Source: JAQICB01 sp046482735
Lineage (GTDB): Bacteria > Bacteroidota > Bacteroidia > Bacteroidales > UBA1715
Length of the DNA: 26,607 bases
NCBI GenBank assembly: GCA_046482735.1
Contig: JAWOEL010000051.1
Span: 1-26,607, forward strand
Direction of reading: 5' to 3'
In this document: one piece after another, positions 1 through 8,412 of the stretch
How the letters are laid out: each line of letters opens with the position of its first letter
Position numbering within the stretch: the stretch's first letter is position 1
Made by a program: the position numbers and the translations under genes
Notes under the pieces: model-generated
What the model was told of the DNA's origin: nothing
Seen by the model: the letters and a program-made list of their open reading frames with translations, nothing else
Databases searched by the model: none

Positions 1-19
1 CACAAACATAATTCCGCAC

Positions 20-712
20 TTACGAAATATCTATCATATTATGCTTAATAGCATATTTTACCAAATCAACAGATGATTTTACATTCAATTTTTGCATAAT
101 ATTGTTTTTGTGAGATTCAACGGTACGAACACTAATAAATAATTGTGCCGCAATTTCTTTATTTGATAATCCTTGTGCAAAAAGAGTTAATATTTCAACT
201 TCACGTCGTGTTAAATTAACTTCTATCTGCTCTGGTTGTTGTGCTGTTTTTTTTGTTTGCGAAATATAATTTTTCAATAACACTTCCGAAACCTCATCAC
301 TATAATATTCATTTCCATCAGCTACAGTATATATAGCACGTATTAACTCTTCTTGAGATATAGTTTTTGAAACATACCCGCGAGCACCTGATTCTATAGA
401 ATTAAGAATAAAATCACTCCCCATATGCATAGAAAGCATTACAACAGAAATATCAGGATACGTTTCTGTTATTCGTTGTGTCAGCTCTATTCCGGTAATA
501 TCCGGCAAATTTATATCCATAAGTATTATATCAGGGCGATTTTGCTCTACAATATGCATGCATTCCTGTGCATTTGACGACTCTCCAATAATGTGTATAC
601 GCGACTCATTTTTCAACAAAGCACGAATACCATCCCGAACAATATCATGATCATCTACTAAAACAATTGAAATAGTATCTTTTTCATTCATATTTTTATT
701 TTTATGTGTCAT
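20..712 (-). CDS. NarL/FixJ-family response regulator (LuxR-type HTH)
   Basis: A 230-aa two-component response regulator that should bind DNA when phosphorylated. The receiver domain covers about residues 14-135: acidic pocket VDDHD (19-23), phosphoacceptor D66 in ILMDINLP, and a conserved Lys in GYVSKTIS. A LuxR/GerE helix-turn-helix fills about 167-230, with the family-typical LTRREVEIL start and NKEIAAQLFISVRTVESH recognition region. The start is the ATG at 712; a second ATG seven codons in (MNEKD) is equally possible because neither has a Shine-Dalgarno site. It lies 12 nt downstream of the histidine kinase gene on the same strand and is almost certainly co-transcribed with it as its cognate partner. 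Target genes and stimulus are unknown; nothing in the sequence identifies its binding site. Confidence 0.93.
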   Translation of the reverse strand: MTHKNKNMNEKDTISIVLVDDHDIVRDGIRALLKNESRIHIIGESSNAQECMHIVEQNRPDIILMDINLPDITGIELTQRITETYPDISVVMLSMHMGSDFILNSIESGARGYVSKTISQEELIRAIYTVADGNEYYSDEVSEVLLKNYISQTKKTAQQPEQIEVNLTRREVEILTLFAQGLSNKEIAAQLFISVRTVESHKNNIMQKLNVKSSVDLVKYAIKHNMIDIS

Positions 713-724
713 AATTATACAAAA

Positions 725-2848
725 CTATTTTTGCGATAATGGGATCTGTACATCAATATACGTTCCTTTATTTAGCTCCGAGGAAATAGTTATAGTTCCA
801 CCAAGAATCGAAACACGTTCCTGCATAAAATACAGACCATTTCCTCGTCGTTGCATATTTTCTGCATCGAATCCTTGTCCGTCATCTTCTACAATTAGCC
901 GCACTCTACTTGTTTCCTGAATTAACATAATATTCATTTCCTGTGCCTCTGAATGTTTAATCGCATTATGAAGTGTTTCCTGAACTATACGATAAATAGT
1001 TGTTTTAATTTTATCATGATTAATTTTAGTATACATATCGGTATCTAAATGTATACTCATAGTACTATTTTTTTGTGTTTCTGTACACAATTTCTCTAAA
1101 GCTCGTTTAAGACCGATATCTTGCAAAACAGAAGGTATTAAATTATTTGAAACACGGCGCACTTCCAAAATTGTTTGCTGAACAAAAGATTGTATCATCT
1201 GCAAGACATGTATATTTTCCGGTGTATTCTCTAATCGTACTGTATCGAGTCTCATTTTTATGCCCACCAAAGACTGTCCAATACCATCATGCAATTCGCG
1301 TGAAAGCCGTTTTCGTTCATTATCCTGACCATCTATAAACGAACTTATTCGTTTTTTTCGTTCTTCTTGTAAATGAAATTCAACTTCTTTTCGCTTAGAA
1401 ATATCACGTATAACAGACGCACTTACAATATTACCATCATATTCAATAGGATTTTCAACAACCTCAACAGGGAACAACGATCCATTTTTATGTTGGCACA
1501 TGGTTTCATATACAAAAGAAGTACTCGGATGAGAAATATACATATCCGGGTTTTTTACACGAATAATTTCCGGGACAGAAAGTGTCATTAATTCTTTTTC
1601 TGTATAAGAAGTCATAGTACATACTGCTTGGCTCACTAATAATATATCTCCTCGATTATGCAAAATAATACCATCCGTAGTTGCTGAATAAAAATGATGT
1701 AAGCGTTTTTCTCTCTCGCGTAACTCTTTGGTTTGTTCGAAAATTTGCAGTGACATATGATTAAACGCCTGAGTTAAATCACCAACCTCATCAGTTGATT
1801 GAATTTGCACAGTTTTGCCATACGTACCTTTGGCTATATCTAAAGCAAATGCTTGCAAAGACAACAAAGGAGTCGTAATTTTCCGGGAAAACACGAAGGC
1901 AACCACACATAATACAAGAATAATTAGTGCACTCATAATTATAATATCATTACGTATAGTATATACAGGGGACATAACCTCCTGTAAATCTATTTCGGAT
2001 AAAATCGCCCACTTTTCACCAAAGACATTCAAATGAGAAAATGAACTTAAAACCGATACACCTCTGTAATCTTTGATTATTTGGGTTCCGGTTTTGGAAT
2101 GAATAGCTGCATGTACCGCATCTGTTTCTACTACAATATTCATTATTGCATTATCATAAAACCGCGATGAACTCCTCATACGCTTATCGGCCCCCACCAA
2201 ATAAGACTCTCCACTCCGACCGAGACCCGCAAATGAACCTACCTCCAACATTATTTCATTAACTGCATCTGTCGTTACACCAAACAACATATACGCATCT
2301 ACAGAATCACTCCGAAACGATATAGGGTTTGCTATACCTAAAAAACAATGATTATTACAATTAATATAATCTAAAAAAATTAATGAATCTGCACTAAATA
2401 TACGCTCTAATGTAGACTGAGCAATATCTAAAGAATCATAAGAAGTCGCCAATGTGCACGATACATTATCTCCATCACAAAAAAAGCGATATGCTGTGTG
2501 TGTCTTATTTATGGGCAAAATATACATATCTGAGTAATAATTCTGATTATCTAAAAAAAATGACATAATAGATTCTATATTTTCAGAAACTGTCATTTTT
2601 GTATCAGGTACTTTACGTGAACTTACATAACGCCCCATTACTTTCACATCACGTTCTCTATCACTAAAAAAATTTTCTACCCGAGCCTTTTTAACTTCAC
2701 GAACAGATGTTAACTGTTGAAAAGATCGTTCAACTATTGCATTCCTCCCACTTCTAAAAGAATATATGCCAACCATTGAAACAGCAAACACACCTAAAAA
2801 AATATATAAAATCATTAATTTTTCCCGTATGGTAAACTGCCATTTCAT
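725..2848 (-). CDS. membrane sensor histidine kinase (Cache-like sensor, HAMP, PAS, HisKA_3, HATPase)
   Basis: A 707-aa sensor kinase of the NarX/DegS type. A transmembrane segment near residues 10-28 and another near 300-322 flank a periplasmic region of about 270 residues that looks like a double-Cache ligand sensor (inferred from size and layout; not proven). A HAMP linker follows (about 322-375, with TTPLLSLQ and DEVGDLTQAFNHM), then a PAS domain (about 385-490, ending in SVIRDISKRK). The dimerisation/phosphotransfer helix has H520 in ERKRLSRELHDGIGQSL, the HisKA_3 signature, and the ATPase domain has N628 (HNAIKH), D656 (VEDDGQGF) and a GNGLYFMQER G2 box. The response regulator 12 nt downstream is the expected partner. 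The ligand is unknown. No convincing TTTG/TAnnTTTG promoter was found just upstream. Confidence 0.93.
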   Translation of the reverse strand: MKWQFTIREKLMILYIFLGVFAVSMVGIYSFRSGRNAIVERSFQQLTSVREVKKARVENFFSDRERDVKVMGRYVSSRKVPDTKMTVSENIESIMSFFLDNQNYYSDMYILPINKTHTAYRFFCDGDNVSCTLATSYDSLDIAQSTLERIFSADSLIFLDYINCNNHCFLGIANPISFRSDSVDAYMLFGVTTDAVNEIMLEVGSFAGLGRSGESYLVGADKRMRSSSRFYDNAIMNIVVETDAVHAAIHSKTGTQIIKDYRGVSVLSSFSHLNVFGEKWAILSEIDLQEVMSPVYTIRNDIIIMSALIILVLCVVAFVFSRKITTPLLSLQAFALDIAKGTYGKTVQIQSTDEVGDLTQAFNHMSLQIFEQTKELREREKRLHHFYSATTDGIILHNRGDILLVSQAVCTMTSYTEKELMTLSVPEIIRVKNPDMYISHPSTSFVYETMCQHKNGSLFPVEVVENPIEYDGNIVSASVIRDISKRKEVEFHLQEERKKRISSFIDGQDNERKRLSRELHDGIGQSLVGIKMRLDTVRLENTPENIHVLQMIQSFVQQTILEVRRVSNNLIPSVLQDIGLKRALEKLCTETQKNSTMSIHLDTDMYTKINHDKIKTTIYRIVQETLHNAIKHSEAQEMNIMLIQETSRVRLIVEDDGQGFDAENMQRRGNGLYFMQERVSILGGTITISSELNKGTYIDVQIPLSQK

Positions 2849-3144
2849 ATATTTATCTTATTTATATCCAAAACACATTATTTTCGTCATTACACTATTC
2901 AACCAACGTAATAGCCTCATATAGATTTGCATATAACCCACACAATATGTGTATCTATAGCAAAATTCACAACGTAGCTTATACATACATTTCACCTATA
3001 ATAGGTATCTGATTTTGCAGATAAACACAAAAATTATATCGTATTATATATATCCACAGTGTTACATTAAAGCACTAAAATCTATACTCTACTATAAAAA
3101 TTTAATGTATCAAAAATAACTAAAAAACTATTGATAACGTAATA
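2849..3144. other. 296-bp AT-rich spacer with a 13-bp palindrome
   Basis: The spacer between the end of asnB and the start of the histidine kinase gene, both on the minus strand. I see no plausible gene or clear intrinsic terminator. Two short palindromes stand out: ACACA-ATA-TGTGT at 2940-2952 and a perfect ACCTAT-A-ATAGGT at 2994-3006. The second lies about 150 bp upstream of the kinase start and has the size and symmetry of a dimeric-regulator site, but no regulator can be named and palindromes arise easily in AT-rich DNA. Confidence 0.3.
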
Positions 3145-4809
3145 CTACTCATATTTTTTCTCATGGACATTCATAGCACGTCCCGAAGGATCTACACGAT
3201 TTTTAAACTCTGCATCCCACTCAAGTGCTGTAGCAGTACTACAAGCAATAGACGGTTCTGAAGGCACACATTTTGCTGCTGAATCAGAAGGGAAACATTC
3301 ATAAAAAATAGCACGGTAAAAATACTCTTCTTTAGTACGAGGAGTATTAATCGGAAACCGAAATGCAGCATTATCCATTTCAACATCTGTAACCGATTCA
3401 GTAGTCATCTCTTTCAACATATCAATCCATCCATATCCGACACCATCAGAAAATTGTTCTTTCTGACGCCACACAACAGAATCAGGCAGATAATCCTCAA
3501 ATCCTTTTCGAATCAACCATTTTTCCATACGACTCGGTGTTATCATTTTTTCTTGTGGATTTACCCGCATAGCCACATCAAGAAACTCTTTATCCAAAAA
3601 AGGGACACGACCTTCAACCCCCCAAGCAGCAAGTGTTTTATTTGCACGTAAACAATCATACATATGTAATTTACTTAATTTCCGTACCGTTTCTTCATGA
3701 AACTCCTCAGCATTAGGAGCTTTGTGAAAATACAAATACCCACCAAAAATTTCATCAGCCCCCTCACCAGACAATACCATTTTAATACCCATAGACTTTA
3801 TAACACGAGCTAATAAAAACATAGGTGTACTTGCTCGAATAGTTGTAACATCATATGTCTCAATATGATAAATAACATCACGAATTGCATCAAGCCCTTC
3901 CTGGAGAGTAAAATGTATCTCATGGTGAATTGTTCCAATATGATCAGCCACTTTTTGAGCCGCAAACAAATCGGGCGACCCTTCTAAACCAATAGCAAAA
4001 GAATGCAGCTGCGGCCACCAAGCCTCTTGTTTATCTTTTGTTTCTACCCGCATTTTAGAAAACTTTTTGGCAAGAGCAGATGTTATAGAAGAGTCCAGCC
4101 CACCGGATAACAAAACACCATACGGAACATCAGACATCAATTGTCGGTGCACAGAATTCTCTAATGCATCTGCTAAATCATCAATAGATGCAGAATTATC
4201 CATCACAGCCTTATATGCAAACCAGTCTCTTTCATACCATCGAACCAACTCACCTATAGTGCTTGAGTAATAATGTCCTGGTAAAAACTCTTGATATTGC
4301 ATACATACGCCTTCGAGAGCTTTTAATTCCGAAGAAAAAAACAATTGCCCATACTTATCTCTCCCATAATATAATGGAATAATACCCATATGATCACGTG
4401 CAACAAAAAATTCCTGCTTTTCAATATCGTATAAAATAAATGAAAAAATACCACTCAAATCTTCAATACAATCGACCCCCTTCTTTTGATACAAAGCCAA
4501 AATCACTTCAGAATCAGACTCTGTTTGATATTCATAAGTATCAGAGGTGTATTCTCGTATCTCACGATGATTATATATCTCACCATTAACAATTACCACA
4601 TGTTTTTTATCAGGGCTATATAAAGGTTGAGCACCTTTGGTTGGATCGACTATAGAAAGTCGTTCATGAGCTAAGATTGCATGCTCATCACAATAAATAC
4701 CTGAACAATCAGGTCCACGATGTCGCATCTTACGCGAAAGCTCCAAGGCTTGCTCGCGTAATTTTTTAATATCAGTTTTTATGTCAAAAATTCCTAAAAC
4801 GCTACACAT
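3145..4809 (-). CDS. asnB: asparagine synthetase B, glutamine-hydrolysing
   Basis: Makes L-asparagine from aspartate, ATP and glutamine in the cytoplasm. At 554 aa it has the length of E. coli AsnB. The class II glutaminase domain (about 2-200) starts with the catalytic C2 directly after Met (MCSVLGIFD) and carries the glutamine-site motifs RLSIVDP (R50 on), NGEIYNH (75-81) and ESDSEV (97-102). The synthetase domain has the PP-loop SGGLDSS (235-241) that binds ATP pyrophosphate, followed by LSGEGADEIFGGY and GVEGRVPFLD. The start is fixed by the need for Cys at position 2. The gene stands alone with its own promoter (4840-4871). All catalytic motifs are intact. Confidence 0.97.
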   Translation of the reverse strand: MCSVLGIFDIKTDIKKLREQALELSRKMRHRGPDCSGIYCDEHAILAHERLSIVDPTKGAQPLYSPDKKHVVIVNGEIYNHREIREYTSDTYEYQTESDSEVILALYQKKGVDCIEDLSGIFSFILYDIEKQEFFVARDHMGIIPLYYGRDKYGQLFFSSELKALEGVCMQYQEFLPGHYYSSTIGELVRWYERDWFAYKAVMDNSASIDDLADALENSVHRQLMSDVPYGVLLSGGLDSSITSALAKKFSKMRVETKDKQEAWWPQLHSFAIGLEGSPDLFAAQKVADHIGTIHHEIHFTLQEGLDAIRDVIYHIETYDVTTIRASTPMFLLARVIKSMGIKMVLSGEGADEIFGGYLYFHKAPNAEEFHEETVRKLSKLHMYDCLRANKTLAAWGVEGRVPFLDKEFLDVAMRVNPQEKMITPSRMEKWLIRKGFEDYLPDSVVWRQKEQFSDGVGYGWIDMLKEMTTESVTDVEMDNAAFRFPINTPRTKEEYFYRAIFYECFPSDSAAKCVPSEPSIACSTATALEWDAEFKNRVDPSGRAMNVHEKKYE

Positions 4810-4839
4810 AATATTACAGTTTTTTTAATAATTACAACA

Positions 4840-4871
4840 CAAAACTACAATATGAAATTACTTTTAGCAAA
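4840..4871 (-). promoter_or_regulatory. Bacteroidota-type promoter of asnB
   Basis: On the minus strand TTTG (4871-4868) is followed after 20 nt by TAGTTTTG (4847-4840), a full match to the -33 TTTG / -7 TAnnTTTG consensus of the Bacteroidota primary sigma factor. Transcription would start near 4833, giving a leader of about 25 nt before the ATG at 4809. Confidence 0.65.
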
Positions 4872-5053
4872 TTTTATAACATATTTTTATAAAAAAATAA
4901 TTTCAATTAACATATTTCAAAAATCAAACACACATCCATAACAAATTAACATAATATTATTCATAGCATAATAGTGCTATCAATAAAAAACGATAGATAT
5001 ACATTTAAGCTGTTGAGAAATATAAATTGCCTACACTCTACTCAAAATAGTAA

Positions 5054-5318
5054 TAACGTGAGTTCGACGTAATTTTTCAAGTTCAGGTTGATGTAAAATG
5101 TTGAAGATTAAGGCAAATCGATGAATCTTATCGGGATAAGATGAAGAGATGTAACGCATATATTCAATATTTTACACAAAGCAATCAATGAAACGCTTAT
5201 AAACAGCAATCTTCTTCTTAAAAATAATTCGATTTATCCCGATAATACTCATTATTTTTAATCGAATCGTACTATTTCTAAGCGTTCTGAACTCAAAAAT
5301 CATATCGAACTCACGTTA
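5054..5318. mobile_element. MITE-like element with 32-33 bp inverted ends
   Basis: A 265-bp non-coding segment bounded by inverted repeats. The outer 14 bases are perfect: TAACGTGAGTTCGA (5054-5067) and its reverse complement (5305-5318). With a few mismatches and one indel the match extends over 5054-5086 and 5287-5318. Inside, a second inverted pair (5121-5139 against 5234-5252, 17 of 19 identical) centres on TTATCGGGATAA, whose left copy also folds on itself as ATCTTATC-GG-GATAAGAT. There is no ORF of transposase size. If the outer TA is the duplicated target, the inverted repeat proper starts ACGTGAGTTCGA and the insertion would resemble TA-targeting (IS630/Tc1-type) elements; that family assignment is inference. 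Such elements are normally mobilised by a full-length relative elsewhere in the genome. Confidence 0.72.
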
Positions 5319-5337
5319 ATATATACATGCGGAATTA

Positions 5338-5454
5338 TTACAGGAAAGAAATGCTATATAGTGTCTGCTGAGAAAACTGCATTTTTTGTGTTTCTGATGC
5401 GAAAGCGTCAAAGACGAGGCTTTCGTAATCTTGAAAATCAATGGTTGTTTTCAA
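5338..5454 (-). CDS. possible 38-aa ORF of coding-like composition, or gene fragment
   Basis: A TTG-initiated frame (TTG at 5454-5452, double TAA at 5340 and beyond) encodes 38 residues beginning MKTTIDFQDYESLVFDAFAS and ending SQQTLYSISFL. The amino-acid make-up is balanced and unlike the Lys/Asn/Ile-rich noise of nearby non-coding frames, and the DNA is visibly richer in G+C than its surroundings. It has no recognisable motif and no clear promoter or ribosome-binding site. It lies downstream of rnfA on the same strand, between that gene and the MITE-like element, and overlaps two of the stem-loops of the structured region at 5390-5511. It could be a small gene, the remnant of a transferred gene, or part of a structured repeat that merely looks coding. 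Confidence 0.25.
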   Translation of the reverse strand: MKTTIDFQDYESLVFDAFASETQKMQFSQQTLYSISFL

Positions 5455-5511
5455 GATGAGAATAACAGTCTACCCCGAACATACTTCGGGGATGTGTTTG
5501 GAGTTAGAAAC
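5390..5511. other. cluster of three strong stem-loops inside a closing stem
   Basis: Three consecutive hairpins: CGAAAGC/GCTTTCG (5400-5406 with 5419-5425, containing a small inner GTC-AAA-GAC), ATCTTGAAAA/TTTTCAAGAT (5428-5437 with 5448-5457, 10 perfect pairs, 10-nt loop) and CCCCGAA/TTCGGGG (5473-5479 with 5485-5491, loop CATAC). They are enclosed by a 6-bp pair GTTTCT/AGAAAC (5390-5395 with 5506-5511), giving a cloverleaf-like fold. None is followed by a long T run, so they are not plain terminators. It may be a structured RNA, a mobile-element end or a dispersed repeat; the strand is undecided. Confidence 0.45.
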
Positions 5512-5598
5512 TACATATCAACCAATCATAAAAATACTACTGTTTCACCTCACCATTCAAAATTTAGTGTATAATACCTCTGCACCATTAAAGAGAGA

Positions 5599-6174
5599 CT
5601 ACACCAAGCCAGCAAACCCCATAAATGCCATAGACAAAAGTCCGGCAGTTACTAAAGCTATAGGAGCCCCTTTCATACCTTTCGGTACATTCATTAAATT
5701 CAAGTGTTCACGTAAACCCGAAAATAAAATAAGTGCTATCCCAAATCCAATAGCATGTGATATTGCAAAAGTAACAGCCTTCAACAAGCTTGCACTTTCC
5801 ATATCTACAGCCATCATAGCAACCCCAAGCACAGCACAGTTTGTTGTTATCAGAGGCAAAAACACCCCCAAAGCTTCGTATAAGGGAGGAGACACTTTTT
5901 TTAATATAATTTCCACCATTTGCACCAAAGAAGCAATTACCAAAATAAACATAATTGTACGCATAAACAGCAAGTCGTTTGGAACCAGCACATATTCATG
6001 CAAAATATATGTTATCATAGTAGCTATCACCATCACAAACAATACAGCACCAGTCATACCGATACCTGTAGAAACTTTATTGGAAACTCCTAAAAAAGGA
6101 CAAATCCCAAGAAACTGAGCTAAAACAATATTATTAACAAATATTGCAGATATAATAATAAAAAAATAATCCAT
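5599..6174 (-). CDS. rnfA: Rnf complex subunit RnfA
   Basis: Integral membrane subunit of the Rnf complex, which couples electron transfer between ferredoxin and NAD+ to export of Na+ or H+. The 191-aa protein has six predicted membrane helices and the hallmark NNIVLAQFLGICPFLGVS near the N-terminus (14-31), whose Cys belongs to the membrane-embedded iron-sulfur site shared with RnfE; a second Cys is in LITTNCAVLG. It is the last gene of the operon, 10 nt after rnfE. Length and sequence are typical. A long frame on the opposite strand here is only its shadow. Confidence 0.96.
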   Translation of the reverse strand: MDYFFIIISAIFVNNIVLAQFLGICPFLGVSNKVSTGIGMTGAVLFVMVIATMITYILHEYVLVPNDLLFMRTIMFILVIASLVQMVEIILKKVSPPLYEALGVFLPLITTNCAVLGVAMMAVDMESASLLKAVTFAISHAIGFGIALILFSGLREHLNLMNVPKGMKGAPIALVTAGLLSMAFMGFAGLV

Positions 6175-6184
6175 ACTAATATTT

Positions 6185-6778
6185 TTAAGCGCGTTTTTCT
6201 TTCAATCTATTTATAATTGCTATTAAAAATCCTAAAGCTATAAAAGCCCCCGGAGGCATTACGAATAATAAAAAAGTATGAGCATTTTCCGGCACAAACG
6301 AAATATCAAATATAGTTCCGGATCCCAACATTTCACGAACAGCCCCCAACAATGTGAGAGCAAAAGTAAACCCAAGTCCCATACTTAATCCATCAACTAT
6401 AGATGAGATAAGGTTATTTTTTGAAGCAAAAGCCTCTGCACGTCCTAAAATTAAACAATTCACCACAATAAGCGGAATAAACAGCCCCAACTGAGAATAT
6501 AACTCAGGCAAAAATCCCTCCATAACCATTTCTACAATAGTAACAAATGAAGCAATTATTACAATAAACGAAGGTATACGCACCTTTGCCGGTATAAACT
6601 GTTTGCTCAAAGAAACAACTATATTTGACATTACCAAGACAAAGGTTGTCGCAAGCCCCATCCCCAAACCATTAATAGCAGAGGAGGTTACGCCCAACAC
6701 AGGACACATTCCTAACAATAAGACAAATACAGGATTTTCTTTAATAAAACCTTTAGTAAAATTTTGTAATTGATTCAT
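6185..6778 (-). CDS. rnfE: Rnf complex subunit RnfE
   Basis: Membrane subunit homologous to RnfA and placed in the inverted orientation in the complex. From the ATG at 6778 the product is 197 aa and begins MNQLQNFTKGFIKENPVFVL, the family's normal N-terminus; a longer frame reaching 6832 would overlap the end of rnfG and is unlikely. Markers are LLLGMCPVLGVTSSA with the cluster Cys, and IPLIVVNCLILGRAEAFA in the middle. Six membrane helices are expected. It lies between rnfG (13 nt) and rnfA (10 nt), consistent with tight co-transcription. Confidence 0.95.
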   Translation of the reverse strand: MNQLQNFTKGFIKENPVFVLLLGMCPVLGVTSSAINGLGMGLATTFVLVMSNIVVSLSKQFIPAKVRIPSFIVIIASFVTIVEMVMEGFLPELYSQLGLFIPLIVVNCLILGRAEAFASKNNLISSIVDGLSMGLGFTFALTLLGAVREMLGSGTIFDISFVPENAHTFLLFVMPPGAFIALGFLIAIINRLKEKRA

Positions 6779-6791
6779 ATTACTTATTTTT

Positions 6792-7403
6792 TTATTTATA
6801 ATCCGAAGACGTTGCTCCCGATATATTATCACAATTTGCTATACACATATTATACGCCACCTCAACAGCTTGACAAAAAGCTCTGCTCGAAATAGTAGCT
6901 GCGGTAATTGCATCAACATCACCACCATCTTTTTTTACCTGCAAAGAAAAATATTCCGGATTTTTCTCATTAAATTGACTTTTAAATGTATCATCTTCCA
7001 TTTTGGTACCCAAACCAGGAGTTTCTTTATGTTGTAGAACCGAAATCGAATAAATAGTTCCATCAGGAAAAAAACCAACCATTACACGCACATCACCTGA
7101 ATAACCTTGTGGCGACACAGAGTTAACCGCAATTCCGACCAATGAATCACCTTTATAAGCCTCAAAAATTTCTAAACTATCATTCACCGCCTCAGAATAC
7201 ACAATTTTTTTTGTTTCCACCGGATTATTATCAAAATCCGGTAACACCTCAACCAAAGCTTCAATTTTTTTCTTTTTTTGAGCTTGTTTTATAGGTTCAA
7301 TAGTTAATTGATTAACATATGCCAAAGCTACGCCAGCAATCAAAGTAATAACAACAAGTGTTAATACCATATTAAAAAATGTCGATTCTTTTTTCTGTGC
7401 CAT
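6792..7403 (-). CDS. rnfG: Rnf complex subunit RnfG (covalent FMN)
   Basis: A 203-aa subunit anchored by one N-terminal helix (about 11-30) with an FMN-binding periplasmic domain. The flavinylation motif is DAITAATISSRA (164-175); FMN should be attached by a phosphoester to T170. The more usual TGAT core here reads TAAT, a tolerated Gly-to-Ala change. Upstream residues QHKETPGLGTKM (124-135) are also typical of the family. Its gene is 5 nt from rnfD and 13 nt from rnfE. Covalent attachment needs the flavin transferase ApbE, which is not encoded in this window. Confidence 0.95.
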   Translation of the reverse strand: MAQKKESTFFNMVLTLVVITLIAGVALAYVNQLTIEPIKQAQKKKKIEALVEVLPDFDNNPVETKKIVYSEAVNDSLEIFEAYKGDSLVGIAVNSVSPQGYSGDVRVMVGFFPDGTIYSISVLQHKETPGLGTKMEDDTFKSQFNEKNPEYFSLQVKKDGGDVDAITAATISSRAFCQAVEVAYNMCIANCDNISGATSSDYK

Positions 7404-7408
7404 AAATG

Positions 7409-8410
7409 TTATTTTTGTACGCCAAACAAACGAGGTCGTATATTTTTATTAATAATAGGTACACACGCATTCATAATTAATATTGCAAATGAAATTCCTT
7501 CAGGATAAGCACCAAAAACACGTATTGCAATAGTAATAATTCCTATTCCAATACCATATATTATCATACCCGCAGAAGTCATTGGTGAACTCGCCATATC
7601 TGTGGCCATAAAAATAGCTCCCAACAAAGCACCACCGGTAAAGACATGAAACATTGGATGTATATATTCCTGAGAATTTACCATATATAAAATACCACTA
7701 CAAACAAACATAGTTACCAAAACAGAAACCGGTATATGCCATGAAATAATTTTTTTATAAAGCATATATATACCCCCTAAAATAAGAGCAATAGCTGAGA
7801 CTTCACCTAAACTTCCACCAATATTACCAAATACAAGCTGAAACATATGAGGTAAATCAGCCGATATTTCAGAAACAGACAAATCCTGAGACAACCCCTC
7901 TTTAAGAATAGCAAGCGGTGTTGCACCGGTTACAGCATCAGCAAAAAAATCGCCGGTTACCGGTTCGGGCCATTGAGTCATTTGAACAGGAAAAGACATT
8001 AATAAAAACACCCTCCCAACAAGAGCAGGATTAAACGGATTTTGACCTAAGCCGCCAAATGACATTTTTCCAATACCTATTGCCACAAAACTACCTATTA
8101 TTATCATCCATAATGGTATGGTGCCAGGCACATTAAATGCTAATAACACACCCGTTACAGCAGCAGAACCATCAAATATAGTTACTTTTCCATGTATCAC
8201 ATATCGTTGAATCACCCATTCAAAAAACATACAACTAACCACTGCTGTTGCTGTTACTATAAGTGCATCAAGCCCAAACACATACAAGGCCATGGCAAAT
8301 GCGGGTAAAAGAGCAATCAATACGCCATACATTAAAGAAGAAGTCGTATTTCCACTGTGAATATGAGGAGAAGGAGAAACTGTAAATATTTTGTTAACCG
8401 TATTATTCAT
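7409..8410 (-). CDS. rnfD: Rnf complex subunit RnfD (covalent FMN)
   Basis: A 333-aa polytopic membrane subunit that carries a second covalent FMN. The N-terminal SPSPHIHSGNTT (12-23) and the FDGSAAVTGVLLAFN segment are typical of RnfD/NqrB proteins. The flavin site is VTGATPLAIL, with T164 the expected attachment residue. About nine or ten hydrophobic helices are visible. The gene starts only 2 nt after the rnfC stop, which suggests translational coupling, and precedes rnfG by 5 nt. The length is near the family norm and no lesion is seen. Confidence 0.96.
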   Translation of the reverse strand: MNNTVNKIFTVSPSPHIHSGNTTSSLMYGVLIALLPAFAMALYVFGLDALIVTATAVVSCMFFEWVIQRYVIHGKVTIFDGSAAVTGVLLAFNVPGTIPLWMIIIGSFVAIGIGKMSFGGLGQNPFNPALVGRVFLLMSFPVQMTQWPEPVTGDFFADAVTGATPLAILKEGLSQDLSVSEISADLPHMFQLVFGNIGGSLGEVSAIALILGGIYMLYKKIISWHIPVSVLVTMFVCSGILYMVNSQEYIHPMFHVFTGGALLGAIFMATDMASSPMTSAGMIIYGIGIGIITIAIRVFGAYPEGISFAILIMNACVPIINKNIRPRLFGVQK

Positions 8411-8412
8411 AA

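Noticed and set aside
5054..5318. Complete insertion sequence or CRISPR array
   Set aside because: Too short for a transposase and without any matching frame; repeats are inverted pairs, not regularly spaced direct repeats with spacers.
5473..5491. CCCCGAA/TTCGGGG hairpin as the rnf operon terminator
   Set aside because: It is followed by TAGACTG on the minus strand with no T run, and belongs to a larger group of stems.
5441..6118. Plus-strand 225-codon frame over rnfA
   Set aside because: It is the antisense shadow of rnfA, whose protein is fully conserved on the other strand; the plus-strand product has no recognisable feature.
6779..6832. N-terminal extension of RnfE
   Set aside because: It would overlap the end of rnfG, and the family N-terminus begins at the ATG at 6778.
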